Positions 35,636 to 47,280 of a stretch of DNA of 64,000 nucleotides are shown in pieces; position 1 is the stretch's first letter, and every line of letters begins with the position of its first letter. The notes under the pieces were generated by a model. It saw nothing but the letters and a program-made list of their open reading frames with translations. It ran no database searches and had not been told where the DNA came from. Source of the stretch: Gerris lacustris. Lineage: Eukaryota > Arthropoda > Insecta > Hemiptera > Gerridae. Location of the stretch: contig OX578279.1 of NCBI GenBank assembly GCA_951217055.1, positions 24,420,173 to 24,484,172 on the forward strand, written 5' to 3'. The translations under genes and the position numbers were made by a program.

Positions 35636-35985
35636 AGATAAAAAAGAACTTTTCATATACTACGTTTTTAAATTTTCTGTTGACTAAATAAAAAATCATA
35701 AATTTGAAACCCGTCAAAATGAAGATCGTAAATATGGGTCGTGTCAAAACAAATAAAATAACTTGCGGATTTTTTTCGAACTAACTTTCCATACAGCAAA
35801 ATTTGCTGAAAAGACGAATTAAATTCTGCTGAAAGATGGCTAAAAGTATTAAAATAATGTATTGTCGTCGTGTTTTGAGCTATTCTAAAAGTTTCTATGT
35901 CTAGCTACTCGGGAAGTTAGTTAAAAGTCGATTGCAAGATTTGTACTGGACAAACAAGAAAGCAAGCTAATAAAAACGTAGTAAA
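35636..35985 (-). repeat. Dispersed repeat R4, copy 2
   Basis: Inverted match to 16262-16620, including CTAACTTTCCATACAGCAAA and GCAAGCTAATAAAAACGTAG. Confidence 0.8.
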
Positions 35986-36599
35986 ATACTCCAAAATATA
36001 ACATTATTTTCATTAATTTGCTATTTATAAATTCTAATGTAATTAATGAATGATAAACTAGGTAAGGTAGATAAACTAAAATACTTCTACGCCCTGTCAA
36101 CCTTAATTGGGGGCTATCCCATAAACAGTAAACAAAAACTAGATTAAATCCAAAAAGTTCACTTGCACATGGTGATATTGAATTTAATCCCTGAAATATC
36201 CTATTTAATTAAATAATTTCTTAAAAAAAAAAAAAATAAAAATATGACCCAGGGAGGGGAGGGAATAAGAAAGCCATTTGTTTACCAGTTTTGATTTTTA
36301 GTGGGATCCCATTTATTTTTATTCAATGTTCGAATCTAGATTTTTACCAGGAGAACGAGTATACATTTTTTCTTTTCTATAAAAAAAATTAAAAATGTCG
36401 GAACTTTTTTAATGACATGATTAACAAGATATGATATACAAATGCACCAATGATACTAAAATAAAATAAAATTTGAGGGTTTTATGTAATAAATGATAGT
36501 ATTATTCGACTTTAAATCAGAGATATGGTCCAAAATATGCTTAGGTATATTCATTGAGTGTTCAGGGTAAAACAGTTGGAAGCAGGATCTCAAAATCAT

Positions 36600-36815
36600 T
36601 TCCGGCTGGTAATCGCAGACTTAAGTTTTTTTACCCTAATATTTTTTTTTAAGTTGCTGTATTTTTAAAATATGTGGGTAGGTACAAAACACATTCATGC
36701 CAAATTTCAAAGTGATCGGACGAAAGGTGTAGCCGTGAGAGCAGTTGACGGCGGACGGAGAGACACATGCAGGAAAATATAAGGGTCCTTGGTTTTGCCT
36801 ATGGACCCTAAAAAA
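36600..36815 (-). repeat. Dispersed repeat R2, copy 2
   Basis: TGTGGGTAGGTACAAAACAC, GCCAAATTTCAAAGTGATCG and AAGGTGTAGCCGTGAGAGCA match 14570-14740 in inverted orientation. It ends with TTTTGCCTATGGACCCTAAA. Confidence 0.65.
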
Positions 36816-36819
36816 GGTC

Positions 36820-38085
36820 ACAAGAAAATTGATCACACGCTGCAACATGAAACATAAATGTTATCATCTTTTTTTGTACCCATTAAATTGGTATTTCTTT
36901 CGGAATCTAGACTTTTTTATTTTTATTTTGATACTCAAAATTTATACTGTGCCGAAATGAAGTTGGTAAAATGGAGGATGGAATTTGGATACATGATGTT
37001 TTTCCGAGGAACGAAAATAATAATAATAAGTAAAAATCGTTAAAGTATAATGATAAAAAAAACCCAAAAAAACTTTGAATAATTTTGAAATTGAATTATT
37101 TTTTTCATTATCTAATGTACCATACACCATTTTGAATTATTCAATTATAATTACTGTCACATGAATATTACTGAATTGAAAATTTATGTAAAAATATGAT
37201 TTTTTTGTCACACTGTTACTTAAGCATTCTCTACACTTTTGAATTTTATTATATTATGTTTTTCTTAGCAGTTTTCCATGAATAACAATTCGGATGTCCC
37301 ATTAATATCCTCCGCTCTTTTTTAGTTATTTTACCATAAAAAAGAAAATGTTTAGCCCTCCATAGATTAGAATATTTCTAGGTATTCATTAGTTACGGTT
37401 GGAGCTGGAGAGGTCGTAGTTTCCCTGTTCATCCGAGGAGATTTTTCCTTTAACTCTTTCCGTCATACGGATAAAATCTCAGTTCGTTATTTTTCATATA
37501 AAACCCTCGCTTGTAGGTGCACAAGGAATCCTGTCGTTTCCTAGAAATTCCATTATATACAGGACTCAGCTGAAAAGACACCGCTTTCCTCGGCTTAAGG
37601 GTAACAAGCCACTACCAAGAATTCCGCTCTGCTTCTATCTCTCTATCCTCGCATCCAGTTCAAATACCTGTCTTTTTTGTTCTTAATACTTCCCTTTCAC
37701 TTCCCATACTCCACTCCTAGGAGATATATTCGATATTTCCAACTACATTGAACCTCCGCTGTTTTCTAAATCAATAACATTTGTGACAGGAAGTTACTTC
37801 TCATCAATTTCAATAAACTGAATTGATAGACAACAGTAAATTTAGTTGCAGAGACATGAGTTAGCTTAAAGAAAATATGTTACCGAAAATAAATAAATAA
37901 GGCTATTCATAAAGTGTAGGGTTAGGTATTGTTTAGCAGCAGCAGCTAAGTGAAATCAATAAAGTGGCAACATATTTGAAATAAAAATAGTTTAATTTAT
38001 CCAGTGTTAGTGAAACTTTTTCATTTGAAAACTCAAAATGCAAAATTTATCAGCTTATTATCAAGAAACTAAAATAGCTCAACAT
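36820..38085. other. No feature recognised
   Basis: AT-rich DNA; the slightly GC-richer part at 37390-37740 shows no recognisable exon. Confidence 0.35.
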
Positions 38086-38088
38086 ATA

Positions 38089-38543
38089 GGTTGTTCAGAA
38101 AATAACGGGAATTTTTAAATTTCGTGGGTTTGGAGAGTTCGATTCTATTTTTTTGTTTGATTATTTTGGTATATATGCCTCTTAAGTTTGATACAATTTT
38201 CTGCTGTATTCATTGTTTACTTTGTCTGTAGCAGCTGCTAAGGTTAGACATATTTTTATGAGCTCGGCGATTTTCGTTTGTTAAACAAAAATGGATCAAA
38301 GATTTTTGCGCAAAAAATGAAATTAAGTGTAACAAAGTGTGTGAAATGCTAACAAAGGCCTATGGTGAGTCTGCTATGAGTAAAACAAGAGTTTACTTGT
38401 GGTATATGCATTTCCAAGATGGCTGTGAAGACGTTGAAGATGACGAACGCCCCGGACGCCCCAGCACATCAACAACCGATGAAAACGTAGAAAAAGAGAA
38501 AGAAATGGTTTAAGAAAAAATGCCCGTTATTTTCTGAACACAC
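38089..38543 (+). mobile_element. Internally deleted mariner element
   Basis: The left end GGTTGTTCAGAAAATAACGG and the reverse complement of the right end, GTGTGTTCAGAAAATAACGG, are imperfect TIRs of roughly 28 bp in mariner style. TA precedes the left end; the right flank lacks a clear TA. The element keeps the start of a transposase and then jumps to the right terminus, making it a 455-bp MITE-like derivative. Confidence 0.85.
38304..38513 (+). pseudogene. Mariner transposase, N-terminal fragment
   Basis: An ATG at 38291 is followed by a frameshift. From 38304 the frame reads FCAKNEIKCNKVCEMLTKAY, then GESAMSKTRVYLWYMHF, then EDVEDDERPGRPSTSTTDEN and a stop. This is the paired helix-turn-helix DNA-binding region and the GRPSTSTTDENV linker of mariner transposases. 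The whole catalytic DD(34)D domain is deleted, since the sequence reaches the right TIR about 10 bp after the stop. It cannot be active but could still be mobilised by a full-length relative. Confidence 0.9.
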
Positions 38544-39314
38544 TTCGTATTCAGTTAAAATCGTCGCTGATTGAATCATAATCAGCTCTTAAAGATTTAT
38601 TTACAATAAATATGATATCTCTAAACCCAGTACTTCAGGAGATGTGCGCTTTGCCACTTCATGATATTAGATGTGAATGATAAAACTAGATAACGATCAA
38701 ATAAGTTGTCATACAATTTGTTTTGCCAAAAAAAGCTCAAACGATTTTATAATCATAGTGCCGTAGAGAGAGAGGCAATGGCGAATACATTATGCTGCAC
38801 ATTCATTCAAGTTGAACTTATGGTTTGTATCAGATTGTAGTCAACACTATATAATGATGTTGCAAGTCTTAAATAATCCTATAATTTCGATAAAAAATTA
38901 ACAGATTAGAGCTAAAGATTCTTTCTCGATTTCGCCTAGGGGTATGGTGTTTCTGATCATGTATGCCAAATTTCATCGAAATCTGCCTAGTAATTTAGGC
39001 TCCACGCTTCTGTACAGACTACAGAAAGACATTGCTTAAAGGCCACTGTTTTGGACTCAGGGGACCTTTAAAAGTGTAAATCCATCAAAATAGAATTTTT
39101 GAGTCATCAAAATACTTCCTCTCTATAAATACGAAGTACATATATGAGAAAGTAAAAACCACCATACTAATATTTATTAAAATTAGTTTCGACATCAGCA
39201 GTGGACTGATGTTAGTCTTAAAACTTATAGAGAAAGATGGATCAGTGTATGTGTATTCAGTTTACTGATGATTAACAATGTTGGTCAAACTGTCGAATAC
39301 GGTCAGTAACACGG

Positions 39315-39791
39315 TTAAACAATAGCTATACTTGGAGGGGTCAAGATTAAAATGGACCAAGTCCTTTTTATATGTCTAGTCCGGCCGATTTCAAACCACT
39401 TTTGCAGAGTCGGAGGAAATATTTCCAAAGATATGAAAGAATGAAAAATGTTCTGTGGTGAGGGAAATAATTCCTGCCATCCCAAAGTCATGGCAGGGCC
39501 AGAGAGAGGTGGCAGGGGAGATGGCAGGGCCTGGAAATCTTCAATTATTTTAACAGTTGTCTCCATGGCGAGCACTGGAGAAACTGAATTGGATTTTGGA
39601 AGTCTTGGAACACTTGCAGACGTAAGGTCGATGAGTCGACGAAATATTGCGCAGAATTGTATCTTGTTCCCCGTTCTTTTGAGAAACCTGCGATTTAAGA
39701 ATTTTGTGTCGCAACAGTCCTGGAACACGTGAAAAATGTCTGGAGCAACAACAGCCCCGAGACTTGTCCCGATACACTTGTTCCACGACAA
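39315..39791 (-). other. GC-richer block with a 158-codon open frame, unrecognised
   Basis: The minus strand is open from 39791 to 39315, starting MSWNKCIGTSLG and including PLPPLSGPAM. A second minus frame is open over 39550-39786. The base composition is richer in GC than the surroundings, and TGGCAGGG occurs three times at 39491-39531. No conserved domain, splice pattern or transposon motif is recognisable, and two overlapping frames being open weakens a coding call. It may be an exon, an old transposon piece or chance. Confidence 0.3.
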
Positions 39792-39799
39792 AGTCGCTA

Positions 39800-40960
39800 G
39801 GTGTGTACTAGGCTTTGTCCTGACCGACTTAAGTCATAATGTTGTTGAGTTTTAATTACTATGAGGTAGTTCCATAAAACATCGGAAGAAACTATTAACT
39901 AAGTTATGTAAATTTGCTAAAAGTATATCATCTAGGTATAATTTATCTTTTTACATTTTTAAAAATATAAAAAAATATTTATATTTTTTATTGGAGAGCT
40001 TGTAACTATTATCACTAGTAAGCTTATTACTATAGATTAATATAGAGGCTAATATTTACCCATTTTTTAAAAAATTTAAAAACGTTTACCATATTAAAAT
40101 ACGAAGCAATAACACATTTAATTGAAGCATCTTACAGCAACACATAAAATAATAACTTAGAAAAAATATAAATATAAATAAATGACAGGCATTGCTATGT
40201 ATTTTAAGATTTACATAACCTATTATTAAAAAAAATATCCTTCTGTAAAATAAATGGTATCACCCACTTTCACTTTTATTAGCCAATTATTTCTAATCAG
40301 GTTGAATAGGTAGATAACGAACTCGTTACTTCTTTTAATTAACAAACAAATCTAATTATGGAATTTAGTAGGAGTCGGGTATATTTGTACGAAATAGAGT
40401 TGAATAAGATATTTTTCTATTTTTAAGTCTAATTATAAGATCATTTGCAATTAGCATCAAATATATTATATAGTCGTTTATTTAAAACATAAACGTTTTA
40501 CATTCATTTATATATCTATTCTAAATATTTCCTCATTTATTTTACACAATTATTTTTAATTTTTATTAGCTCTAAATAATTACTTCTTCTTTTTTAGTCT
40601 AATAGGTTTAGATGGCGATCATTATAGACATAATTTCATATTTAGATAGTCTACAAACTACATTTTATATTCCGCTGTAGTTTAAAGATAATTTAGAAGA
40701 AATTTCTCTTTGTTTTTGGTTTTTATATTTCTTTTTTAAATCTAATTTTTTTCTTGAATTTTTATGTTTTTCTCTAACAGAATTATCAACGTATAAATTA
40801 AAATTTATTCCAACAATTTAGTTTGAAAATACTGAATCTTGAAGAATATTAAATTAGGTGCATTTCTCTCTCTATCTTATGTCTAGTAACATACATCCCA
40901 TACATCCGTGGAAGTTAGCATAAAATAGAGCAGCACGAGTATTTAAACAGGTTACTCTAG
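39800..40960. other. No feature recognised
   Basis: Very AT-rich DNA with no recognised signal. Confidence 0.4.
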
Positions 40961-41120
40961 CTGCCCATGCTCGCGCCATATACTCTGCCCATGCTCCCGC
41001 CCTATACGCTGCCCATGCTCCCGCCATATACGCTACCCATGCTCCCGCCATTTCCACTGCCCATGCTCCCGCCATATGCGCTGCCCATGCTCCCGGCATA
41101 TACGCTGCCCATGCTCCCCC
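40961..41120. repeat. 24-bp minisatellite, about 6.6 units
   Basis: Units contain GCCCATGCTCCCGCCATATA and start at 40963, 40987, 41011, 41035, 41059, 41083 and 41107, an exact 24-bp spacing. Because 24 is divisible by 3, several frames stay open across it, giving repeats such as MLPPYTLP on the plus strand and AYMAGAWA on the minus strand. It is much richer in GC than its surroundings. Confidence 0.95.
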
Positions 41121-41309
41121 CGTTGGCGGTTTTCGTGCGGAAGTCAAAGGACAGGCTTAACCCAGTTTGCCCAAGTTGTGAAGTATTACGAATTTTAGAA
41201 GAAACTTCAAGTGTAGATTGTTAATCCTTTTAAATAATATAATTTTTGGATTCTACAAAAACGTATAAGATCTTTAAATTTTATTGTAGACCGCATAATG
41301 TATAAAAAA

Positions 41310-41645
41310 TCAATCATTTAAACTTTTTAAATACCCTTCTCACCTCTTATAACATTGTATAGTTAACTATTTTAAGTATGTATAGCTTAAATCATTGATA
41401 TTTTAACTCTAAAACAATATAATTACGTAAAAACAACATGATATCTATTGATTCTATCTTGAGATCCATCATTTGAAATTTTTACATACCCTTCGCACCT
41501 CTTGTAACATTGTAGCTAAATATTTTAAGTACATGTGTATTTCTAGAATCTCAGATACATATTTTAACTTTGAATATTCTAAAACAATTTAATTATTTCA
41601 AACCAACATGATATCTGTTGATTCGATCTTGAGATCCACCAATCG
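41310..41645 (+). repeat. Diverged tandem duplication, about 155-173-bp period
   Basis: CCCTTCTCACCTCTTATAAC and CCCTTCGCACCTCTTGTAAC begin matching blocks. ACATGATATCTATTGATTCT and ACATGATATCTGTTGATTCG, each followed by ATCTTGAGATCCA, end them. Confidence 0.7.
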
Positions 41646-42299
41646 TTCCAATCATATCATATTCACCTCTAAATACAATTTTATAGATTCTTGTTATGAC
41701 TCTAATGCGTTTTTTTTTTTTTTTTTTTTAAATAATAACCATATATTATTGTTATATATATTTGTTGCTATTTGTTAACTATTATTTACTTTACATGAGA
41801 GAGTAAAGTCACTCAACTAAATGTGTTTTTTAAAGGGCAAAATTTGTCTTATGACCCATAAATTTAAGTATCCGAGTTACTCGAACGCCCCCCTTAAAAC
41901 CCTATTTATAAAAAAGAGGTCACCTTTCTTAAATAAGTTCTAAGAAGCAAGTAATGAAAATAAGTTCCAAGAACTACATATATGAATCAGGATAGTCCCT
42001 TCCGAGAGTACTCTTTTCTCAGAATATTCGATTTCTTTCAAGCTTTTTACAGAAATAGAAGTTGAACCATCAAATAAAACAATTTTTAGGTTTCAATTCA
42101 ATATCCAAGAACGACTTACCAATACAAACCTAATTAGGAAATGTTTCATCATGCAAACTAACATCAATATGATTTGTAAATTTTTATCTAGATACAAATA
42201 ATTAAATTACCAAGCATTCCAATAATAACCATCTGTTTGTAAATAAAATGTTGATTTTTTATTCAAATTATCAATTTTAATAAAAAATTAAAAGGAGGG

Positions 42300-42415
42300 A
42301 GTCTATAAGCAGGGAAGTGTGTCTCGGAGGCGCTTGAGGTAGCCCAAAGGAGAGTGGAACAGGCTTCCAATCGAGTTTGCTCTACCCCACAGCAAAACCT
42401 CAACTGTTTAAAATT
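42300..42415 (-). ncRNA. Possible structured RNA or exon in a GC-rich island
   Basis: A block of about 115 bp, far richer in GC than its surroundings. On the minus strand TTGAGGT (42413-42407) and ACCTCAA (42340-42334) can form an outer stem, with GGAAGCCTGTTCC as an internal hairpin. The minus strand is also open for about 45 codons after an acceptor-like TTTTAAACAG, reading LRFCCGVEQTRLE and onwards. I cannot decide between RNA, SINE head and exon. Confidence 0.3.
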
Positions 42416-42654
42416 ACATGATTTTCTCGGAATTATCCTCACTTACCTGTCAATGGTCGTGTTGGCTTACTTTCTTCTTTTTTAATTTAACTGCTATAAT
42501 TTAATGATTTACTAGCTAATACTAATAACTTGGTAAATCTTATAACTGAATATTGTATTGCCATCGGATAAATATTTAATCTATACAAGTTTCAGCTTCT
42601 TCGATAGTCGGGAAGTGGGTCAAATTTAGGTTACAAAATTTGTCCCAGACAAAT

Positions 42655-43255
42655 ATGTGAAGGTGGACGTAGCCCATTCGGCTCCCATTTTTTCCTAAAC
42701 GGCTCTCGTTTTACAAAAAGGCAAATTCCCAAAAGGCTCCGGTTTTAAGTAAATATCAATCCTACCTAAACCCCCCTGAGCTCCTCCCATCGATTCAGGT
42801 AGTTTTGGTAGAGATTTTGATCAAATATACTATACTGTCTTACGAATAGCGTTGATATCAAGTGTCGTCGAAACTTGTAAATAGTTAGGTTCAAGTTGAC
42901 TTAGGAAAAGTTTTGCGGCCCTTTCGTGCAAATTTTCTTTAGCTTTACGCTTTACACTATTACTAATATCCCACTCCTTAAGCCGTGGACTTTGGCATCA
43001 AAATGCGAGTTGTTATGTTCCAGACGTTCATCATAAATTTCGCCAATACCGTTTTGCTTAAAATAAGACTTACAACCAAGTGTTGTAATTTTAATAGAAC
43101 TTGTTATTGTAAAAAGTAAGATATGACACTTATTTTACCGAATACCGGAGACGTTTGGAAATTTACCTAGTCGTGAAACCTTTTTCGACGGGAGTCGTTT
43201 GGGAAAATACAAACAATGGATGGAAGCCGTTTGGGCCGAACCGGTGAAGGTACTT
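42655..43255. mobile_element. Possible MITE with inverted arrays of an AAACGGCTCC-like motif
   Basis: The left part contains TTCGGCTCCC, TAAACGGCTCTCG and AAAAGGCTCCGG. The right part contains the inverted forms CGGGAGTCGTTTGGG and GGAAGCCGTTTGGG. Such inverted subterminal motif arrays are common in DNA transposons. Exact ends and a target duplication were not identified. Confidence 0.4.
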
Positions 43256-43259
43256 AAAC

Positions 43260-45525
43260 GCGTGTTAAATACTTTAATATTAATACCCCTTCTTATTCAA
43301 CGCATTTGTCAAATAAACCCCCATTTTTATGATTTCCACATTACTCTCAATGCTCAATAGAACTAATCATCAAATCTATTATTTTAGAAGCTCTAAAAGT
43401 TTAAGCTCCACTTTTTGGCTCATTGCTTATAGATATGAATGTGATAAGTTATATAAAAATAGTGTTAAAGTCAAGAATTAATTGAATGCTCTTAAAAGTT
43501 AAGGTCGCACTTTAAGATTAGAGTTAACATTGCTTGCAACAATTCTCTGAGGGGCATCAGGTTATTATGTAAATGGCTACTACTGTAGCCTATATAGCCT
43601 ATACGATTGTTAAAAAGGTAAATGTGGTAAGCTAAAGTATTTACATGTCATCAGAAAATGGTAAATAAATATGTCCCCTTCATTGAAAATTATCTCTTCC
43701 TGATAATGTACGAGATTATAGCCTCATCTAATAACTTGAATTAACTTAAGTATGTGTTAACTTGTGTTAACTTTACATATTATGACATATGGTAAGTAAA
43801 CCATTATATATGTTAAATAAGTAAATATTCCTTCTTATTAAGATTTCTCGGTAAGCCAAGGGATATTACCCCCTAAAAGTAATATACTCGTATAATATGA
43901 AGTTTACCTTATTCACGATGTTGTACTTAACTTCTTAACTAAATACTGTCAACTAATCAACTAATAAGCAATACAACTGAACAACTTCACAAAAAAATAA
44001 AACATTAAAATGTGCCCTAACCTTGATTATATATCGATCTCCAATCTTAAGCTCAGCCACATTCATTCCACATTCCACTTGCAACCATACTGGTGCCAGT
44101 GCCCCCCCCCCCCCTTCATCCCCACACAATTATACTCCCTTCTCTTTGATACTTGTTACCATTGTTCGTGGCCGGAACAGAAGTTCATAACAGCTTCTAA
44201 AATGATGGTAGATTCGAAAAAGAAATGTCTTCAAAATGCTAAAGAGAAAAGGATGTAGGAAAATGAGTGAAATCGGTATTAGTTTGGTTTAAACCAAACT
44301 AAAATAAAACAAATTCTTAGGAATACAATATGAATATCTATTTTTTTGTTTGTAACTAAAAAATAAAACACTCAATAAATAAATTGTTGATTAAATACAA
44401 AAATTGTTTTATCCAGACAAGCAGTTTGTTTTATAAGTTACGAAGAGGATTTTTCACTTATTTTTGTTTATCTGTTTTATACTATAAACTAATCAGTGAT
44501 CAAAGTCAAATATACATATATACAATAATATAATACAAGAGTACTAAAAGTTATAAACAAATTGTTAAGTATTTTACGCATGTTGGGGAAAAAATATAAT
44601 AAATTTAAAAAAAAGGTAAATTCTATACCTTAAATATAGTAGTTTTTTTCTCCATACCGATTATTACACAATTTAATCTTTCATTTTATTTTTTCATGTT
44701 AATTATTTCATTTTTTTTAAAAAAATCGAATACTATACGTCTTATCTAGTACAAATTATTCATTTGAATAGTAAATTTGTTAATTTATTTTATTAGGAAA
44801 TTGATTAAATTATATTAATTTATCAAAAAAATAATAAACCTATCTTTGGACTTTTCAACAATAAATAATTAAAAACATTTTTTAAAACCTATAAACATAT
44901 AGTACAATAATGACTAACTTATGCTTCCTCACATGGTGGCAAGATAAAGGAACATCAACAATTCACAATTTTTTCATTTTTTTTTTTATACATCAATTTA
45001 ATAAAAATTCCTGCTTGTTAATATTCATTACAAATAAATAATATACATACTTATAAAATTAACTTTGAAAAAAAAAAAATAATAATAATAAACTGAACTT
45101 ATTTAGTTGTAAATGAGAGTAAACAAATTGTTATCTAGATTTAATTTTATTATTGAAAAACAAAAGGTACATCTGCGAGGCAGAAAACAACCCTATTCTT
45201 GTATTTGTTTAGACTGTATTTGTATCCAGTAAAAAATGCTTATTGAAATAATAACTGAACATTTTTTGTCAAATTTGTTTGGTATTGATCAATACAAACA
45301 AGTTGGTTTATTTTGGCCCGAATAAGTAATCCATAATACATAGATTGACTTTCGATAAGTTAATTGTCAAAAAATTTCAAACAAGATTAATTCAGATCGA
45401 TTATTTTAATTGTCAGTGATAAAAGTTTCTCCACTAATTTAAATTATTCACTGATTATTACCCTGCAAAAGTACTCGATCATGAATTATTTTGTGAATTT
45501 GTTGCGCAAATAAACTGTTATTATT
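43260..45525. other. No feature recognised
   Basis: AT-rich DNA. A C13 run lies at 44102-44114 inside an open frame that shows no recognised domain. Confidence 0.35.
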
Positions 45526-45528
45526 GGA

Positions 45529-45862
45529 ACTTTGACAATAAACTATTGTTATTTTGTTTTGACAATAAATTACTTATTGTTGTTATAGCTTGACAATAAC
45601 AAAACAAAACAAAAAAATGACAATAATTTACTTATTGTTGTTATAGCTTGACAGGAAACAATAGTTTAAGGTTTTAGCAATAAACCATCGTTATTTTGCT
45701 TTGACAATAAACTTCATATCGTTATTATAAATTTGACAATAAACTATCGTCATTTTGTTGTGGATAATAAGCCTTCGTTACTATTTTTTTGACAATAAAC
45801 TATAATTTTTTGTGGTTTTGGTAATAAACTACACATCGTTATTGTAGCTTTGACAATTTGAC
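45529..45862 (+). repeat. Degenerate array of TTGACAATAAACTAT-like units
   Basis: About ten near-copies of GACAATAAACTA or variants, many followed by TCGTTATTTTG, with irregular spacing of about 25-50 bp. ACAATAA and its complement TTATTGT are the dominant words. Confidence 0.75.
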
Positions 45863-45867
45863 AATAA

Positions 45868-46004
45868 GCTAGTCTTTATTTTTTATTTTTTTTTTTTTTT
45901 TATGACTGGCGGGAAAAGACAGCGGCTCCTGCAGGGCAAAAGTTTTATGCCCCAGGGTGTATGAAGCTAAGCTAAGCCACCCTGGAGCCTCGCTAGTCTT
46001 TATT
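45868..46004 (-). ncRNA. Retroposed structured small RNA with poly-A tail and 13-bp duplication
   Basis: GCTAGTCTTTATT occurs on both sides (45868-45880 and 45992-46004), a 13-bp target-site duplication. Between them, on the minus strand, is a body of about 90 nt starting GAGGCTCCAGGGTGGCTTAG and ending CCCGCCAGTCAT, followed by an A-rich tail of about 20. By position from the 5' end, GGCTCC (3-8) can pair with GGAGCC (63-68), AGGGTG (9-14) with CACCCT (33-38), and GGGCA (40-44) with TGCCC (54-58), giving a compact three-way junction. This has the hallmarks of LINE-driven retroposition of a small RNA. I do not recognise the parent RNA; a GTGGCTTAGCTTAG stretch weakly recalls a pol III A box, but no B box is seen. 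Confidence 0.72.
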
Positions 46005-46827
46005 ATGAACAAAAAAGACAACTCATTCTACCAGAATCTTTATTCTACTAGAATCTTCTATCTCAAATTCTACACAAAATCAAACAATTTACAGCACTGA
46101 AAAAAGACCATTAGTGGTTAAAAGCTGCCATTGAACACAATAAATTTACTTTTAATGGTGAAACGTCTTTGTCAAACTGGCCCAATAAGTACTACTGTTT
46201 AACTATACAAACATATCGTTAATTTAATTTTGACAATACATTCTAGTTCTTTTTAGCATACATTTTAGCTTTAATAAATTATTTAGTTATTTAGGAACCT
46301 TCATCGTTTATCTACGCTACGACATTGCCTGAGCGTAACGTTAAAGTTTTATATTCATAATAATACTTAAATATAATATATAAATATAATAATTTCGTAA
46401 AGAATAAACATAAACTGTGTTGAAAGTAGCTTATTTGTTGAAATTTTAATAAAAATGTCCTTTTTATAATACCAGTAGTAAATAAGTCTACCACCTTCAA
46501 ACAGAAATTCCACCATAGATTAGCTTATATATCCTTTTAGATATTTACAATACATAATCTACTGTATAATCAATGTTTGACATTATTATTTCAATTACAT
46601 ATTACATACATTTCACTATGATAGGGAAAACCCAGTGGCGTACACAGGGGGGGGCCCAAGGGGCCCTGGCCCCCCCCGAAATGATTACATACCTAAGACC
46701 CGCCATACACTTAAAGCCAAAACACAGTAATGACAGATGCATTCGAATTGGCTGTAAATATTTTCCAATAAAAGGAACTAATTAAGTATTATCTTATGGT
46801 GTGTTTACACTTAATCACCCCAAATAA

Positions 46828-47280
46828 GCTCGGATTTTGCCGATGGAATTGAATTTATTAAACACTATACCGGCCCGACTGTCGGCTGGGCCCGGTTTTT
46901 GCCGATGGAATTAAATTTATTAAACACTATACCGGCCCGACGGTCGGCGGGCCCGGATTTTGCCGATGGAATTAAATTTATTTAACACTATGATGGCCCG
47001 ACTGTCGGCTGAGCCCGGATTTTGCCGATGGAATTAAATTTATTATACACTATACCGGCCCGACTGTCGGCTGGACCCGGATTTGGCCGATGGAATTAAA
47101 TTTATTAAACACTATACCGGCCCGACTGTCGGCTGGGCCCGGATTTTGCCAATGGAATTGAATTTATTAAACATTATAACGGCCCGACTGTCGGCTGGGC
47201 CCGGTTTTTTGTCGATGAAACTAAAACTATTAAACACTATAGCGGCCCGATTTAGGCTGGACCAAGATTTTTGCTGATGG
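46828..47280 (+). repeat. 62-bp tandem array, about 7.5 good units plus a decayed tail
   Basis: GCCGATGGAATT or variants start at 46839, 46901, 46962, 47024, 47086, 47148, 47211 and 47273 (61-63-bp steps). Each unit contains GGCCCGACTGTCGGCTGGGC, itself an interrupted inverted repeat. Recognisable but degenerate units continue to about 47800. Confidence 0.93.

Noticed and set aside
40872..41224. Repeat proteins over the 24-bp minisatellite
   Set aside because: Openness follows from the 24-bp period; no start context, splice site or domain supports coding.
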